DNA of 64,000 bases from Parasegetibacter sp. NRK P23 (GCF_023721715.1 NZ_JAMDLG010000001.1:1527784-1591783), one strand, 5' to 3'. Counted from the stretch's first letter, positions 36,007 through 44,834 are shown. Numbers and translations are program-made. The notes: a model not told the origin generated them from the letters alone.

Positions 36007-36050
36007 CCGCGTGTGTTTAAGATCACCCAATTTACTTTAAATGTTTCAAT

Positions 36051-36058
36051 TACCTTCG
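36051..36058 (+). promoter_or_regulatory. -7-like box of the HsdR_N gene
   Basis: TACCTTCG, one base from TAnnTTTG, followed by TTGC and the ATG; TTTA at 36031-36034 is a possible -33 element (16-nt spacer). Confidence 0.35.
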
Positions 36059-36062
36059 TTGC

Positions 36063-36521
36063 ATGCTCCGTGTTACATTTCCCGACCATTCCTTCAGGTT
36101 AAAAAAAGAAGGGGAAAAAGAATGGATCTTCGATGAATTCAGGAAGATATGGGTCCGGTTAACACCCGAAGAGTGGGTGCGCCAGCATTTCCTGCATTTC
36201 TTTTCAGCAACCTTGTTGTATCCTGCTTCATTGATCGCAGTGGAAAAGGAAATGAAGCTCTTCGACACGAAGAAACGTTTCGATATCCTCGTGTACGACC
36301 GCAAGCACCAGCCCTGGATGATGGTGGAATGTAAATCAACAGATGTGGAACTGAATGCCCTGGTGTTGGAACAGGTGATCCGTTATAATATGGCGGTCCC
36401 CGTTACTTATATGATTGTAACGAACGGGTACTATACCCGTGGTTTTGAAAGAAAAAACGGTAAACTGACGGAATTGGAGGTATTCCCGGTTTTCCCCGGC
36501 ACTAGCCTTCTAGGTGAATAG
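36063..36521 (+). CDS. Orphan HsdR N-terminal-like (PD-(D/E)XK) protein
   Basis: A 152-residue stand-alone domain resembling the N-terminus of type I restriction HsdR subunits. The nuclease-fold core is KRFDILVYDRKHQPWMMVECKSTDVEL, giving the Asp and Glu-x-Lys of the PD-(D/E)XK site, preceded by TPEEWVRQHFLHFF and EKEMKLF. No HsdM, HsdS or helicase lies nearby, so it is not a restriction system; in Bacteroidota such orphans are common near PorT and UbiE genes as I recall. The DNA target is unknown. It overlaps the convergent porT gene by 20 bp. Confidence 0.82.
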   Translation: MLRVTFPDHSFRLKKEGEKEWIFDEFRKIWVRLTPEEWVRQHFLHFFSATLLYPASLIAVEKEMKLFDTKKRFDILVYDRKHQPWMMVECKSTDVELNALVLEQVIRYNMAVPVTYMIVTNGYYTRGFERKNGKLTELEVFPVFPGTSLLGE

Positions 36522-37227
36522 AGAACATGATCATGCGGGAGCTCATCCTGTCGATCACATTCGAGAACTTCAGGCTTTCATCCCGTGCATGAATATTTCC
36601 CAGCCCGTTGGATATCTTGATTTCCGGGGAGAAGATAAAACTCTGGAAATAGAAATTGAAACCGATGCCCGCTTCAATACCATAGTCCATTTTTTTGATC
36701 TTCACCAGGTCTTCGGCCTGGCGGGCACGGGCATTCGAGGCTAGATCATAGTCCATTTTTAACCCACCCAACATGTACACGCGGAAGTTACCAATACGGT
36801 CGGAGTTGAACTTCAGTTGCGCGGGGAAAGAAACGATCACCGATTCCACGGGTTTGGTGGTAATGGGTTCTTCCTCTTTGATTTCGTCCGGATATTTGAG
36901 GTGATAGGAAACGGATTTGGTCGCAAAAATGAGTTGTGGGTTAAAGCGGGCTTCAAACCTTTTCGTGAGGCGCGCGGTGGCCGAAAGGCCAAGCCCGAAG
37001 CCGCCGTTGTTCAGCGGTTCCGCCACCATAACCGAATCGTACTGGAGGAACCGGGGATGTTGGTTCAGGTGAAAGCGGCTGCTGTTGTAACCGAGGGTGA
37101 TACCGAAATAATATTTTTTAAGATCGTGATCCGGAAGGTAAAGTTCTTTTTGCTGGCTATGACCCGCAAAAGAAGCGATCAGGAAGAAACAGGCGTAGAA
37201 GGCTTTTTTCCACTGTAAATTGTACAT
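36502..37227 (-). CDS. porT: PorT-family outer-membrane protein, type IX secretion
   Basis: A 241-residue exported beta-barrel protein: signal peptide AFYACFFLIASFAGHSQ, then LPDHDLKKYYFGITLGYN and a run of amphipathic beta-strands ending in MIMFSIHLEG, an aromatic outer-membrane C-terminus. The short N-terminal block and its place next to ubiE match PorT, a component needed for type IX secretion in Bacteroidota. A generic PorT-like barrel is the alternative. The ATG at 37227 lies inside the end of ubiE (49-bp overlap), suggesting translational coupling. It fits the presence of a T9SS-type protease at 20.9 kb. Confidence 0.78.
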   Translation of the reverse strand: MYNLQWKKAFYACFFLIASFAGHSQQKELYLPDHDLKKYYFGITLGYNSSRFHLNQHPRFLQYDSVMVAEPLNNGGFGLGLSATARLTKRFEARFNPQLIFATKSVSYHLKYPDEIKEEEPITTKPVESVIVSFPAQLKFNSDRIGNFRVYMLGGLKMDYDLASNARARQAEDLVKIKKMDYGIEAGIGFNFYFQSFIFSPEIKISNGLGNIHARDESLKFSNVIDRMSSRMIMFSIHLEG

Positions 37228-37946
37228 ATTCCTAAGCTCAGCGGTTTCATTGCGGTGTCGCAATAACCGGTTTTGTTTAAAATAGTTATAAAATCCGGGC
37301 CTTCGGGGAATGCTTTCACGGAATCGTTCAGGTATTGATAGGCTTCCCTGCTTTTAGAAAAAAGCTTGCCAAACTGTGGCGCCACCAGTCCCATGTAAAA
37401 ATTATACAGGTTCCGGAAGCCACCTGTTTTGGGTTTGGAAAATTCCAGGACGATCAGCTGGCCACCGGGGCGCAGCACCCTGTTCATTTCGCGGAGTCCT
37501 TTTTCGAGGTCTTCGAAGTTCCTTACACCAAACGCTACCGTTACCGCATCAAACGAGTTGTCGGGGTGGTTTATTGTTTCGCTGTCGCCGCTTTCCAGCC
37601 GGATGTATTTTTCCAATCCTTTGGTTTTCAGCTTCTTTCTGCCGAAATCCAGCATGCCTTCAGAGATATCAATCCCGATAATTTCGGTTGGTTTTAACAT
37701 TTTCCAGGTCAGGATGGCTACATCGCCTGTACCTGTTGCCACATCCAGTACCCTTTTGGGCTGAAGGGGTTTGAGCAGCCGGATGGCTTTTCTGCGCCAG
37801 CCTTTATCGATGCCCATGGAAAGGAAGCGGTTAAGGAAATCGTAGCGGAACGCGATCTGGTTGAACATTTCGGCTACCTGCTTCTTTTTGGTGCTTTCCG
37901 AGTCTTTAAACGGCACTATCTCATCGTGGGGAAGCTTGTTTTGCAT
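37179..37946 (-). CDS. ubiE: Demethylmenaquinone methyltransferase
   Basis: SAM-dependent C-methylation in the last step of menaquinone synthesis (MenG/UbiE). The 255-residue protein shows VAEMFNQIAFRYDFLNRFLS at the N-terminus, SAM motif I VLDVATGTGDVA, the family motif NSFDAVTVAFGVRNFEDLEKG, and RVLRPGGQLIVLEFSKP. The ATG at 37946 gives the usual length; a TACCTTTG box sits six bases before it. The last 49 bp overlap porT. Confidence 0.95.
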   Translation of the reverse strand: MQNKLPHDEIVPFKDSESTKKKQVAEMFNQIAFRYDFLNRFLSMGIDKGWRRKAIRLLKPLQPKRVLDVATGTGDVAILTWKMLKPTEIIGIDISEGMLDFGRKKLKTKGLEKYIRLESGDSETINHPDNSFDAVTVAFGVRNFEDLEKGLREMNRVLRPGGQLIVLEFSKPKTGGFRNLYNFYMGLVAPQFGKLFSKSREAYQYLNDSVKAFPEGPDFITILNKTGYCDTAMKPLSLGICTIYSGKKPSTPVSS

Positions 37947-37952
37947 AGGGCG

Positions 37953-37960
37953 CAAAGGTA
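37953..37960 (-). promoter_or_regulatory. -7 box of ubiE, near-leaderless
   Basis: TACCTTTG on the minus strand with six bases to the ATG; no clear -33 box. Confidence 0.4.
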
Positions 37961-38011
37961 GGATATTATGGGAACGGGGAAGAGTGATGTTTAATTTTGG
38001 AGGTTGAATTT

Positions 38012-38683
38012 CTACAAAAACCAATCAATCGGTTCCAATCCGTTCGCGGCGAGGTAGGCGTTGGCTTTGGAAAAATGTTTGCAGCCGAAGAAGCCTTTGT
38101 CGGCGGAAAAAGGAGAGGGGTGGGCCGCTTTCAGGAGCAGGTGTTTGGTTTCATCGATCAGTACCTGTTTTTCATGCGCGAAACGTCCCCACAACATAAA
38201 TACGACGTGTTTTTTCTTTTCTGAAATAGTTTTGATCACGGCATCCGTAAATTCCATCCAGCCCGATTTGGAGTGGCTGGCCGGTTCGTTTGCCCGTACC
38301 GTTAGTACCGCGTTGAGGAGCAGCACGCCTTGCTCTGCCCATTTTTCGAGTGTGCCATGGGAAGGGATGGGCATTCCGATATCAGCATGTAGTTCCTTAA
38401 AGATGTTCACCAGCGACGGTGGTGGTTTGATGCCGGGGGGAACGGAAAAACTGAGTCCGTGCGCTTGTCCGGGACCGTGATAGGGGTCTTGTCCGAGGAT
38501 CACGACCTTTACGTTGTCGAAGCTGGTTTTATCGAATGCGTGGAAGATGAATTTGCCCGGAGGGTAGATGGTTTTGCCGGCCATTACTTCCATTTTGATG
38601 AAAGTGGTGACTTGCTGGAAGTAGGTTTTGGAGAATTCGTTTTTGAGTTGTTCTTTCCAGGAGGGGCCGATGTGTACTTCCAT
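38012..38683 (-). CDS. ung: Uracil-DNA glycosylase
   Basis: Removes uracil from DNA, family 1 UDG. The 223-residue protein has VVILGQDPYHGPGQAHGLSF with the catalytic Asp, VLLLNAVLTVR, VVFMLWGRFAHEK, and AAHPSPFSADKGFFGCKHF with the catalytic His. All are canonical. The start at 38683 is the family-typical one. The upstream region begins a repeat-rich gap that reaches purC. Confidence 0.97.
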   Translation of the reverse strand: MEVHIGPSWKEQLKNEFSKTYFQQVTTFIKMEVMAGKTIYPPGKFIFHAFDKTSFDNVKVVILGQDPYHGPGQAHGLSFSVPPGIKPPPSLVNIFKELHADIGMPIPSHGTLEKWAEQGVLLLNAVLTVRANEPASHSKSGWMEFTDAVIKTISEKKKHVVFMLWGRFAHEKQVLIDETKHLLLKAAHPSPFSADKGFFGCKHFSKANAYLAANGLEPIDWFL

Positions 38684-38717
38684 GCTGGCGGTGGTTTTAG
38701 GTGCAATCTAAGGATTA

Positions 38718-38863
38718 TTTTTCACGCACTGCTTACTGCTTTGCAGTTCGCAGCGCACTGCTTCGTACCTCGCAGGAGCAAGGACGCAAGACGTTGTTTG
38801 TGTTTAGGGCGGTTGCTGGAGTAAGTTTTTTTATTTCTCGCCACGGCGCAAAGGCGCAACGTT
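38718..38863 (+). repeat. Dispersed intergenic repeat, family 1, full-length copy
   Basis: It runs from TTCACGCACTGCTT through GCTTCGTACCTCGCAGGAGC and ACGTTGTTTGTGTTT to TTTCTCGCCACGGCGCAAAGGC. The order and blocks match the copy at 60.98 kb. Confidence 0.75.
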
Positions 38864-38885
38864 GGAGCATTATTTTGTTGGTATC

Positions 38886-38921
38886 GCCTCACCCCCAACC
38901 CCTCTCCCCAGGGAGAGGGGC
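38886..38921 (+). repeat. GC-rich palindromic repeat, family 2
   Basis: GCCTCACCCCCAACC followed by a CCCCTCTCC/GGGAGAGGGG hairpin. It is the inverted partner of the copy at 39096-39132. Confidence 0.75.
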
Positions 38922-39095
38922 TTGTTTATCACCTTCCTTAAGTGACGTGTATATTAGAAGTTTTTATTTATTCATGTACAAAAACGGCTGTGAAATCCGT
39001 GCTATCAAAAGGTATTCTATCCACTTTCAAATACACGGCTACCGTAATAACCATTACAAATTCTTATTATGATGAAAACTAATCGCTGATTTCTT

Positions 39096-39132
39096 GCCCC
39101 TCTCCCACGGGAGAGGGGTTGGGGGTGAGGCA
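39096..39132 (-). repeat. GC-rich palindromic repeat, family 2
   Basis: The CCCCTCTCCC/GGGAGAGGGG hairpin is followed by TTGGGGGTGAGGC, in reverse orientation to the copy 210 bp to the left. Confidence 0.75.
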
Positions 39133-39242
39133 CCTTGAACACGTGGCGCGTCCGTTTTCTAGGCTAAAAGTCACCAGCCTGAAGCAGCGCGACAAATACA
39201 TCTTCCATTCCAACCAGCAAAAAACCAACCACTCCCCATAAA

Positions 39243-39361
39243 GCAGCCACGTAGCGTCGTTGCGCCGTGGCGAGAAAACATTCAACAGCAACAAGCACCT
39301 CAACCGCTCCTTGCGTCCTTGCTACTTCGCGTTGCGAGGTACGAAGCAATTGCGTGAAACC
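39243..39361 (-). repeat. Dispersed intergenic repeat, family 1, full-length copy
   Basis: It has the GTTGCGCCGTGGCGAGAAA end on the left and TGCGAGGTACGAAGCAATTG with GCGTGAAAC on the right. In purC orientation the TTCACGCA end begins two bases after the stop codon. Confidence 0.75.
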
Positions 39362-40282
39362 TTACTTTCCCAGATACCCCACCACGCGCCTGAAAGTCTC
39401 TTCCTCACTCAACTCCTCCGGCACAAATTTTTCGCCGATCACCTGCTCGTACAACTCAATGTAGCGTTGCGAAATCGTTTGGATCCATTCGTCACTCATT
39501 TCAGGAACGGATTGTCCTTCCTTGCCCATGAAGTTGTTGGCGATGAGCCATTCCCTTACGAACTCTTTGCTCAGTTGTTTTTGCTTTTCACCTTTTTGTT
39601 GCCTCTCTTCATAACCATCGGCATAGAAGTAGCGGGAAGAATCGGGTGTGTGGATTTCATCCATTAAATAAATGGTATCGCCGATTTTACCGAATTCATA
39701 TTTGGTATCCACGAGGATCAGTCCGCGTTTGGCGGCGATTTCCTTGCCACGTTGAAAAAGGGCCAGTGTATACTTTTCAAGTTGAACATAATCTGCTTCG
39801 GAAACGATGCCGCGCTCGATGATCGCTTCTCTGGAAATATCTTCATCGTGTCCCACTTCCGCTTTGGTGGAAGGTGTAATGATGGGCGTGGGGAAGTAAT
39901 CGTTCTCCTTCATGCCTTCCGGCATCGGAACACCACACAATTCACGTAAACCGGAATTGTAGGTGCGCCAGGCGTGCCCTGTGAGGTTTCCTCTCACCAC
40001 CATCTCTACCCGAAACGGCATACACTTCTTCCCAATGGAAACATTGGGTGCGGGAGATGCTTCCAGCCAGTTGGGACAAATATCTTCCGTTGCTTTCAGC
40101 ATGTATGCAGCAATCTGGTTTAAAACCTGTCCTTTATAAGGAATGGGCCTGGGAAGGATCACATCAAAAGCCGAAATCCGGTTCGAAGCGATCATCACCA
40201 GCAGATCATCACCAATCGTATATACATCACGTACTTTACCCTTGTAGAAGGCTGTTTGGCGGGGGAAGGAAAAATTACTCAT
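39362..40282 (-). CDS. purC: Phosphoribosylaminoimidazole-succinocarboxamide synthase
   Basis: SAICAR synthetase of de novo purine synthesis. The 306-residue protein is the longer class found in Bacteroidota and yeast. Motifs are [27 protein letters not shown] (split here, with KGKVRDVY the ATP-loop), [28 protein letters not shown] and [13 protein letters not shown], the last carrying the metal-binding acidic residues. A good -33/-7 pair lies upstream with the -7 box four bases from the ATG. Confidence 0.96.
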   Translation of the reverse strand: MSNFSFPRQTAFYKGKVRDVYTIGDDLLVMIASNRISAFDVILPRPIPYKGQVLNQIAAYMLKATEDICPNWLEASPAPNVSIGKKCMPFRVEMVVRGNLTGHAWRTYNSGLRELCGVPMPEGMKENDYFPTPIITPSTKAEVGHDEDISREAIIERGIVSEADYVQLEKYTLALFQRGKEIAAKRGLILVDTKYEFGKIGDTIYLMDEIHTPDSSRYFYADGYEERQQKGEKQKQLSKEFVREWLIANNFMGKEGQSVPEMSDEWIQTISQRYIELYEQVIGEKFVPEELSEEETFRRVVGYLGK

Positions 40283-40286
40283 GGCG

Positions 40287-40318
40287 CGAAGTTATATCTC
40301 CTACCCAAATACCCCAAA
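40287..40318 (-). promoter_or_regulatory. Promoter of purC, possibly leaderless
   Basis: On the minus strand: TTTG (40318-40315), a 20-nt spacer and TAACTTCG (40294-40287), then CGCC and the ATG. Confidence 0.5.
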
Positions 40319-40432
40319 AAATACCTCTAACCTTCATGTAATCAATTAGTTTGGGGAAAAATATTTTTTTCATGCAACGGCAAACTAATTGTAAATTCAA
40401 GTATGTTTATTACCTAAACAAAAACTACAGTT

Positions 40433-43303
40433 ATGAGAAAGAGCCTCCGTTACGCCTTCGCTCTGATGATGACTGCCTTTTTCTCGATTGCCGCCATTGC
40501 GCAGACTGCCACCATCTCCGGAACCGTGAAGCATGCTTCCAACGATGAAACCATATCCGCAGTTTCCGTGACCATCAAAGGCTCGACGATTGGCACCTTC
40601 ACAGACGACAAAGGTTTCTTCCGGTTATCCACCAACCAGAAACCTCCTTTTATACTTGTTTTCTCCTCCATCGGATTTGAAACAAAAGAAGTGAATGTAA
40701 CCTCGGTTACAGAGGAACTCTCGGTCACCATTACCCCAGGCGCCACTATCGGTGAAGAAATTGTGGTGGCCGCGTCAAGGTTACCCGAACGTATACTCGA
40801 ATCGCCGGTGACGGTGGAAAGGGTGAATGCCGCTACCATCCGGAATATGCCAGCGCCCAACTTCTATGAGGGTATGGCCAACCTGAAAGGGGTGGATATG
40901 ACCACTTCGAGCCTGACCTTTCGCACCGTGAGTACCCGCGGTTTCAACGGCAGTGGTAATCTCCGTTTTAACCAGTTCATCGACGGGATGGACAACCAGG
41001 CTCCTGGACTGAACTTCTCCGTAGGTAACGTGATCGGTATGACCGAACTGGATGTGGAAAGCGTGGAGCTGCTGCCAGGCGCATCTTCCGCCCTCTATGG
41101 CTCCGGTGGTATGAATGGTACTTTGCTGATGAACAGTAAGAATCCGTTCCGCTACCAGGGGCTGAGTTTCCAGATCAAGCAGGGGGCCATGCACACGGAT
41201 GGAAGTCAGCGCGATATCTCACCTTACTACGATTGGGCCGTGCGCTATGGAAAAGCCTTCAACAACAAATTCGCCTTCAAACTCTCCGCCCAGTACATTC
41301 AGGCCCGCGACTGGCAGGCTGAAGACTTCCGCAACCTGGATCGCAACAATGTGTTCAGCGCCATCAAAAATGGTGACCGCAGTTCGGACCCTAACTACGA
41401 TGGGGTGAATGTGTATGGAGATGAAGTGTCCTTCAATATGAGAACGCTTTCTTCGATTATTGTGGGAACGGCGCAGCAACAATATGTCGCGCAATACATG
41501 CAGGCTACAGGAAATATGCCTACGGCCACTCAAATTGACGCGTTTCTCAGAAGCGCGGGAAGTGGTGTTTCTCCATTCTACCTTGGCCTTCAGAACAACC
41601 TTATCCCCGATCAGAACGTTTCCAGAACGGGTTACAACGAACCTGATATGGTGGACTACGGCACTTATAATGTGAAGCTCTCCGGCGGACTGTATTATAA
41701 TATAACGCCCAACATTGAAGCTTCCTTACTGGCTTACTGGGGAACGGGCACAACAGTATACACGGGTGCCGACAGGTATTCGCTCCGTAACCTGAAAATC
41801 GGTCAGTACAAGGCTGAAGTAAAAGGAAAGAACTGGTTCGTGCGTGCATACACGACCCAGGAAAATGCGGGTGAATCTTACAATACTACAGCGCTTGCAG
41901 CGTATATCAACGAAGCCTGGAAGCCTAGTTTAAGTACCAGTTCAGCCGCCGCGCTCGCGGGTTCCTGGTATCCGCAATACATTGGCGCTTACTTGCAGGC
42001 CGTGGGCAGCGCCGCGCCCAATCCACATGCTGTGGCACGTGCGTTTGCCGACCAGGGACGCTATATGCCCGGATCTGAAGCATTTGAAAGTGCCTATGAC
42101 CGGCTGAGAAGAGTACCCATTTCACAACAAGGTGCACTGTTCGTGGATAAAACCGATATGTGGCAATACGATGCGCAACTGAACCTGAGCGAATACGTGA
42201 AGTTTGCCGACGTACTTGTCGGTGGCAACTACCGCCAGTTTATCCTCAACTCGCAGGGTACATTGTTTAACGATGATGAAGGCGCTATCAAAATAGGTGA
42301 ATATGGCGGCTTCCTTCAAATCCAGAAAAAACTGCTGAACGATGTGCTGAAACTTACCGGATCGGTGCGCTACGATAAGAGTAAGAATTTTGAAGGGCGC
42401 TTCACACCCCGCTTCTCGGCCGTGGTAAAAGTGGCGGAAGAAAGTCATGTGCGCGCCAGCTTCCAGACCGCCTACCGTTTCCCTTCGACGCAGGACCAGT
42501 ACATCGACCTGTTTACCGGCACCTCCACCCTGATCGGTGGACTGGCTGAAAGCATTGAAAAATACAATTTCGCATCCAATGCGCCTTACGATGCGGCCAG
42601 TGTGCGTCGCTTCAGGGAAACGCTGAATCCTGCCGTTCTTGTGCCGTACACCTTCTCTCCGCTGAAAGCGGAAACATCCAACTCCTATGAAATTGGATAC
42701 AAAGGATTGTATGGTAAGAAGTTCCTGATTGATATGTACGCCTACTACGGCATCTACAAAAACTTCATCGGAAGAGTGGCCGTGATCCAGCCCCAGAACA
42801 ATACACCTGCTTCCATCGCCAACCTCGCCATTCCCGCCAGACCATTCTCCAACAATTTCTCCTATCCGCAAAACAGTTCGGATGACGTGAAATCAATCGG
42901 CTACGGCATCAGCATGGAATACCGCATGGGCAAAGGTTACGCCTTCAACGGCAACTTCGCCAGCGATGAACTCAACGATGTACCCGATGGACTCGTTACT
43001 TTCTTCAATACCCCCAAGTACAGGTTCAACCTGGGTTTCGGGAACCCTGATTTCTCCAATGGGTTCGGATTCAATGTAAATTACCGCTGGCAGGATAAAG
43101 TGTATTGGGAAGGTACCTTCGGAACAGGAAATATTCCTTCCTACGGTACTATGGATGCGCAGTTGAGTTATCGTATCCCGAAAACGAAGAATCTCTTTAA
43201 GGTTGGTGCCTCTAATATGTTGAATAAGTATTACAGAAGCGCTTTTGGTAATCCTGAAGTGGGTGGGCTATATTATGTGAGTTTCGGGTATAACGTGTTT
43301 TAG
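40433..43303 (+). CDS. TonB-dependent receptor with carboxypeptidase-like N-domain
   Basis: A 956-residue outer-membrane receptor. The signal peptide ends near AIAQ (about residue 24). A CarboxypepD_reg-like domain (ISGTVKHASNDETISAV... to about 100) comes next, then the plug (EEIVVAASRLPERILESPVTVERV, VELLPGASSALYGSGGMNGTLLM). A 22-strand barrel ends in GGLYYVSFGYNVF with the terminal Phe. No SusD-like gene follows, so it is not a SusCD pair; siderophore, cobalamin or other ligands are possible. A long hairpin follows the gene. Confidence 0.92.
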   Translation: MRKSLRYAFALMMTAFFSIAAIAQTATISGTVKHASNDETISAVSVTIKGSTIGTFTDDKGFFRLSTNQKPPFILVFSSIGFETKEVNVTSVTEELSVTITPGATIGEEIVVAASRLPERILESPVTVERVNAATIRNMPAPNFYEGMANLKGVDMTTSSLTFRTVSTRGFNGSGNLRFNQFIDGMDNQAPGLNFSVGNVIGMTELDVESVELLPGASSALYGSGGMNGTLLMNSKNPFRYQGLSFQIKQGAMHTDGSQRDISPYYDWAVRYGKAFNNKFAFKLSAQYIQARDWQAEDFRNLDRNNVFSAIKNGDRSSDPNYDGVNVYGDEVSFNMRTLSSIIVGTAQQQYVAQYMQATGNMPTATQIDAFLRSAGSGVSPFYLGLQNNLIPDQNVSRTGYNEPDMVDYGTYNVKLSGGLYYNITPNIEASLLAYWGTGTTVYTGADRYSLRNLKIGQYKAEVKGKNWFVRAYTTQENAGESYNTTALAAYINEAWKPSLSTSSAAALAGSWYPQYIGAYLQAVGSAAPNPHAVARAFADQGRYMPGSEAFESAYDRLRRVPISQQGALFVDKTDMWQYDAQLNLSEYVKFADVLVGGNYRQFILNSQGTLFNDDEGAIKIGEYGGFLQIQKKLLNDVLKLTGSVRYDKSKNFEGRFTPRFSAVVKVAEESHVRASFQTAYRFPSTQDQYIDLFTGTSTLIGGLAESIEKYNFASNAPYDAASVRRFRETLNPAVLVPYTFSPLKAETSNSYEIGYKGLYGKKFLIDMYAYYGIYKNFIGRVAVIQPQNNTPASIANLAIPARPFSNNFSYPQNSSDDVKSIGYGISMEYRMGKGYAFNGNFASDELNDVPDGLVTFFNTPKYRFNLGFGNPDFSNGFGFNVNYRWQDKVYWEGTFGTGNIPSYGTMDAQLSYRIPKTKNLFKVGASNMLNKYYRSAFGNPEVGGLYYVSFGYNVF

Positions 43304-43317
43304 GAAGCATTTCATTT

Positions 43318-43395
43318 ATGGCCGTTGCGCCGTAGCGTCGTTGCGAGAAAAATACAATCTCTCGCAACGACGCTACGGCGTAACGTTTTGCAGAA
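43318..43395. repeat. Family-1 repeat end forming a 21-bp perfect hairpin
   Basis: Perfect complementary arms at 43328-43348 and 43360-43380 surround an 11-nt loop, extended by a G-T pair and four more pairs. The arm sequence is the GCGCCGT...CGTTGCGAGA end of the family-1 repeat, present here as two inverted copies. It lies between convergent genes and could act as a bidirectional terminator. Confidence 0.85.
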
Positions 43396-43414
43396 AAATT
43401 GCACAGCGGGTAAA

Positions 43415-43876
43415 TCACCCTTTCTTCAGCAACTCCGCTACCACCTTATCTATCGGCAACGTCACAGATGCACTGGAAAACATTTCCCAGTCGATAAAAC
43501 GAAAAGTTTCAATTTCATTTTTGGACTCATACACTTTCAATTGCGTTTCATCAAAATCGAAAGGCGTATCGCGAAGCGCTACCGTAATGGGTTCCAGCGC
43601 TTTCACTTTGTAATAAATGGACAGTATCTGGTGTTGCGGATTGAAGGCGCTCATCTGGAAAAAATCGGTGGTATATAAATGTTCCAGCACTTCCACGCGC
43701 AGGTTCATCTCTTCCATAAATTCCCTGGCGAGGCAGTCGCGGGTTCCTTCCCCGAATTCCAGGCCACCACCGGGAAACTTGGTGTAATACCCGCCGCGGA
43801 TGTATTCATCGGCCACGAGCACCTGCTTGTTTTCGTTGATGAGAATACCGTACACACGTACATTAAAAAGCGGCAT
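43415..43876 (-). CDS. NUDIX hydrolase
   Basis: A 153-residue NUDIX protein with a complete box GGGLEFGEGTRDCLAREFMEEMNL (Gx5Ex7REUxEExGU pattern, about residues 37-59). It hydrolyses a nucleoside diphosphate-linked compound; the substrate is not predictable. The start codon lies three bases after the corA stop, so the two are one operon. The C-terminal FVRFIDWEMF-like block (TFRFIDWEMFSSASVTLPID) recalls housecleaning NUDIX proteins. Confidence 0.88.
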   Translation of the reverse strand: MPLFNVRVYGILINENKQVLVADEYIRGGYYTKFPGGGLEFGEGTRDCLAREFMEEMNLRVEVLEHLYTTDFFQMSAFNPQHQILSIYYKVKALEPITVALRDTPFDFDETQLKVYESKNEIETFRFIDWEMFSSASVTLPIDKVVAELLKKG

Positions 43877-43879
43877 GGG

Positions 43880-44818
43880 TCAGAATATTTTTTTACGGAG
43901 GAAAAACCAGCCCACCACCAGTGAAATGATGAGGGACAACAATACGGGAATATAAAAAGCGAAGGGAGAATCGGCGTAGGGGATGGGTACGTTCATGCCG
44001 TAAATGCTGGCCACCAGTACCGGGAATGAAAGTACGATCGTGATCACGGAAAGCCTTTTCAACACTTCGTTCTGGTTGTTGGCGATGATGCTGGCGAAGG
44101 CGTCCAGTGTACTGGTAAGGATGTTGGAGTAGATATTCGCCATTTCAAGGGCCTGTGAATTGTCTACGATAAGATCGTTCAGGAATTCTTTCTCTTCTTC
44201 ATTAAGACCGAGGAAATTCGTGCGTTCCAGTTTTACGAGCAGCAGTTCGTTGGAGCGGAGCGCTGTCACAAAGTACACCAGGCTTTTTTGTATCCGCATC
44301 AGTTGCAGGAGTTCTTCGTTCCGGTTGGCATCGTAGAGTTTCTGCTCCAGGAGGTTGCGGCGGTGGTTGATTTCTTTCAGGTATTCGAGGAAGTTCTGCA
44401 CCACTTTTTCGAAGATCTTCAGCACCATCATATTCCTTTTATCGGGGTGACGGTTCTGGAAAGTATTGAGGAACTTTTTGATGGCCGCGTTCTCAAAGGA
44501 GTTCACGGTCACGATCTGGTTATGGGTTAAGATAATACAGATCGGGATGGTGATGTAGTACGCGTCGCTGTCGTTGAAAGAGTTGTTTTCGGTAGGTGTT
44601 TTGATTACAATGAGTTTCACATTGTCTTCTTCTTCGAAACGTGTTCTTTCATCGATATCCAGTGAGTCGGTGAGGAAGTCGAGCGGTATTTCCAGGTTCT
44701 CCGACAGCTCGGTAAACTCTTCCTGCTTAAGCGGGGGCAATACGTTCACCCAGGCGCCTTTTTCGGCGCGGTCGATGGCGAAGGTCTGGCTGTCAACTAT
44801 CTTGAAATACTGGATCAA
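43880..44818 (-). CDS. CorA-family magnesium/divalent cation channel
   Basis: A 312-residue inner-membrane channel: a large cytoplasmic N-domain, a long stalk helix, then two transmembrane helices (about 253-272 and 285-306). The signature YGMNVP closes the first helix. It starts with TTG at 44818; no ATG lies in frame near it. A 12-bp inverted repeat sits between it and the upstream dapF gene. The following NUDIX gene is three bases away. Confidence 0.92.
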   Translation of the reverse strand: MIQYFKIVDSQTFAIDRAEKGAWVNVLPPLKQEEFTELSENLEIPLDFLTDSLDIDERTRFEEEDNVKLIVIKTPTENNSFNDSDAYYITIPICIILTHNQIVTVNSFENAAIKKFLNTFQNRHPDKRNMMVLKIFEKVVQNFLEYLKEINHRRNLLEQKLYDANRNEELLQLMRIQKSLVYFVTALRSNELLLVKLERTNFLGLNEEEKEFLNDLIVDNSQALEMANIYSNILTSTLDAFASIIANNQNEVLKRLSVITIVLSFPVLVASIYGMNVPIPYADSPFAFYIPVLLSLIISLVVGWFFLRKKIF

Positions 44819-44834
44819 TGGTGGTTAATTTTGG

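Larger units (their letters stand above)
38684..39361. other. Repeat-packed intergenic region
   Basis: No gene is visible. From left to right it holds family-1 repeat (+), family-2 GC palindrome (+), a unique AT-rich core (about 38922-39095), family-2 palindrome (-) and family-1 repeat (-), a nearly mirror-symmetric arrangement. Confidence 0.65.

Noticed and set aside
37179-37227. Possible frameshift between ubiE and porT because of their 49-bp overlap
   Set aside because: Both proteins are complete with family-typical ends, and the porT start lies naturally inside the ubiE end; no motif is broken.
38886-39132. Two similar GC-rich palindromes 210 bp apart, considered as a CRISPR remnant
   Set aside because: They are inverted relative to each other, only two, and match dispersed intergenic repeats elsewhere in the window.
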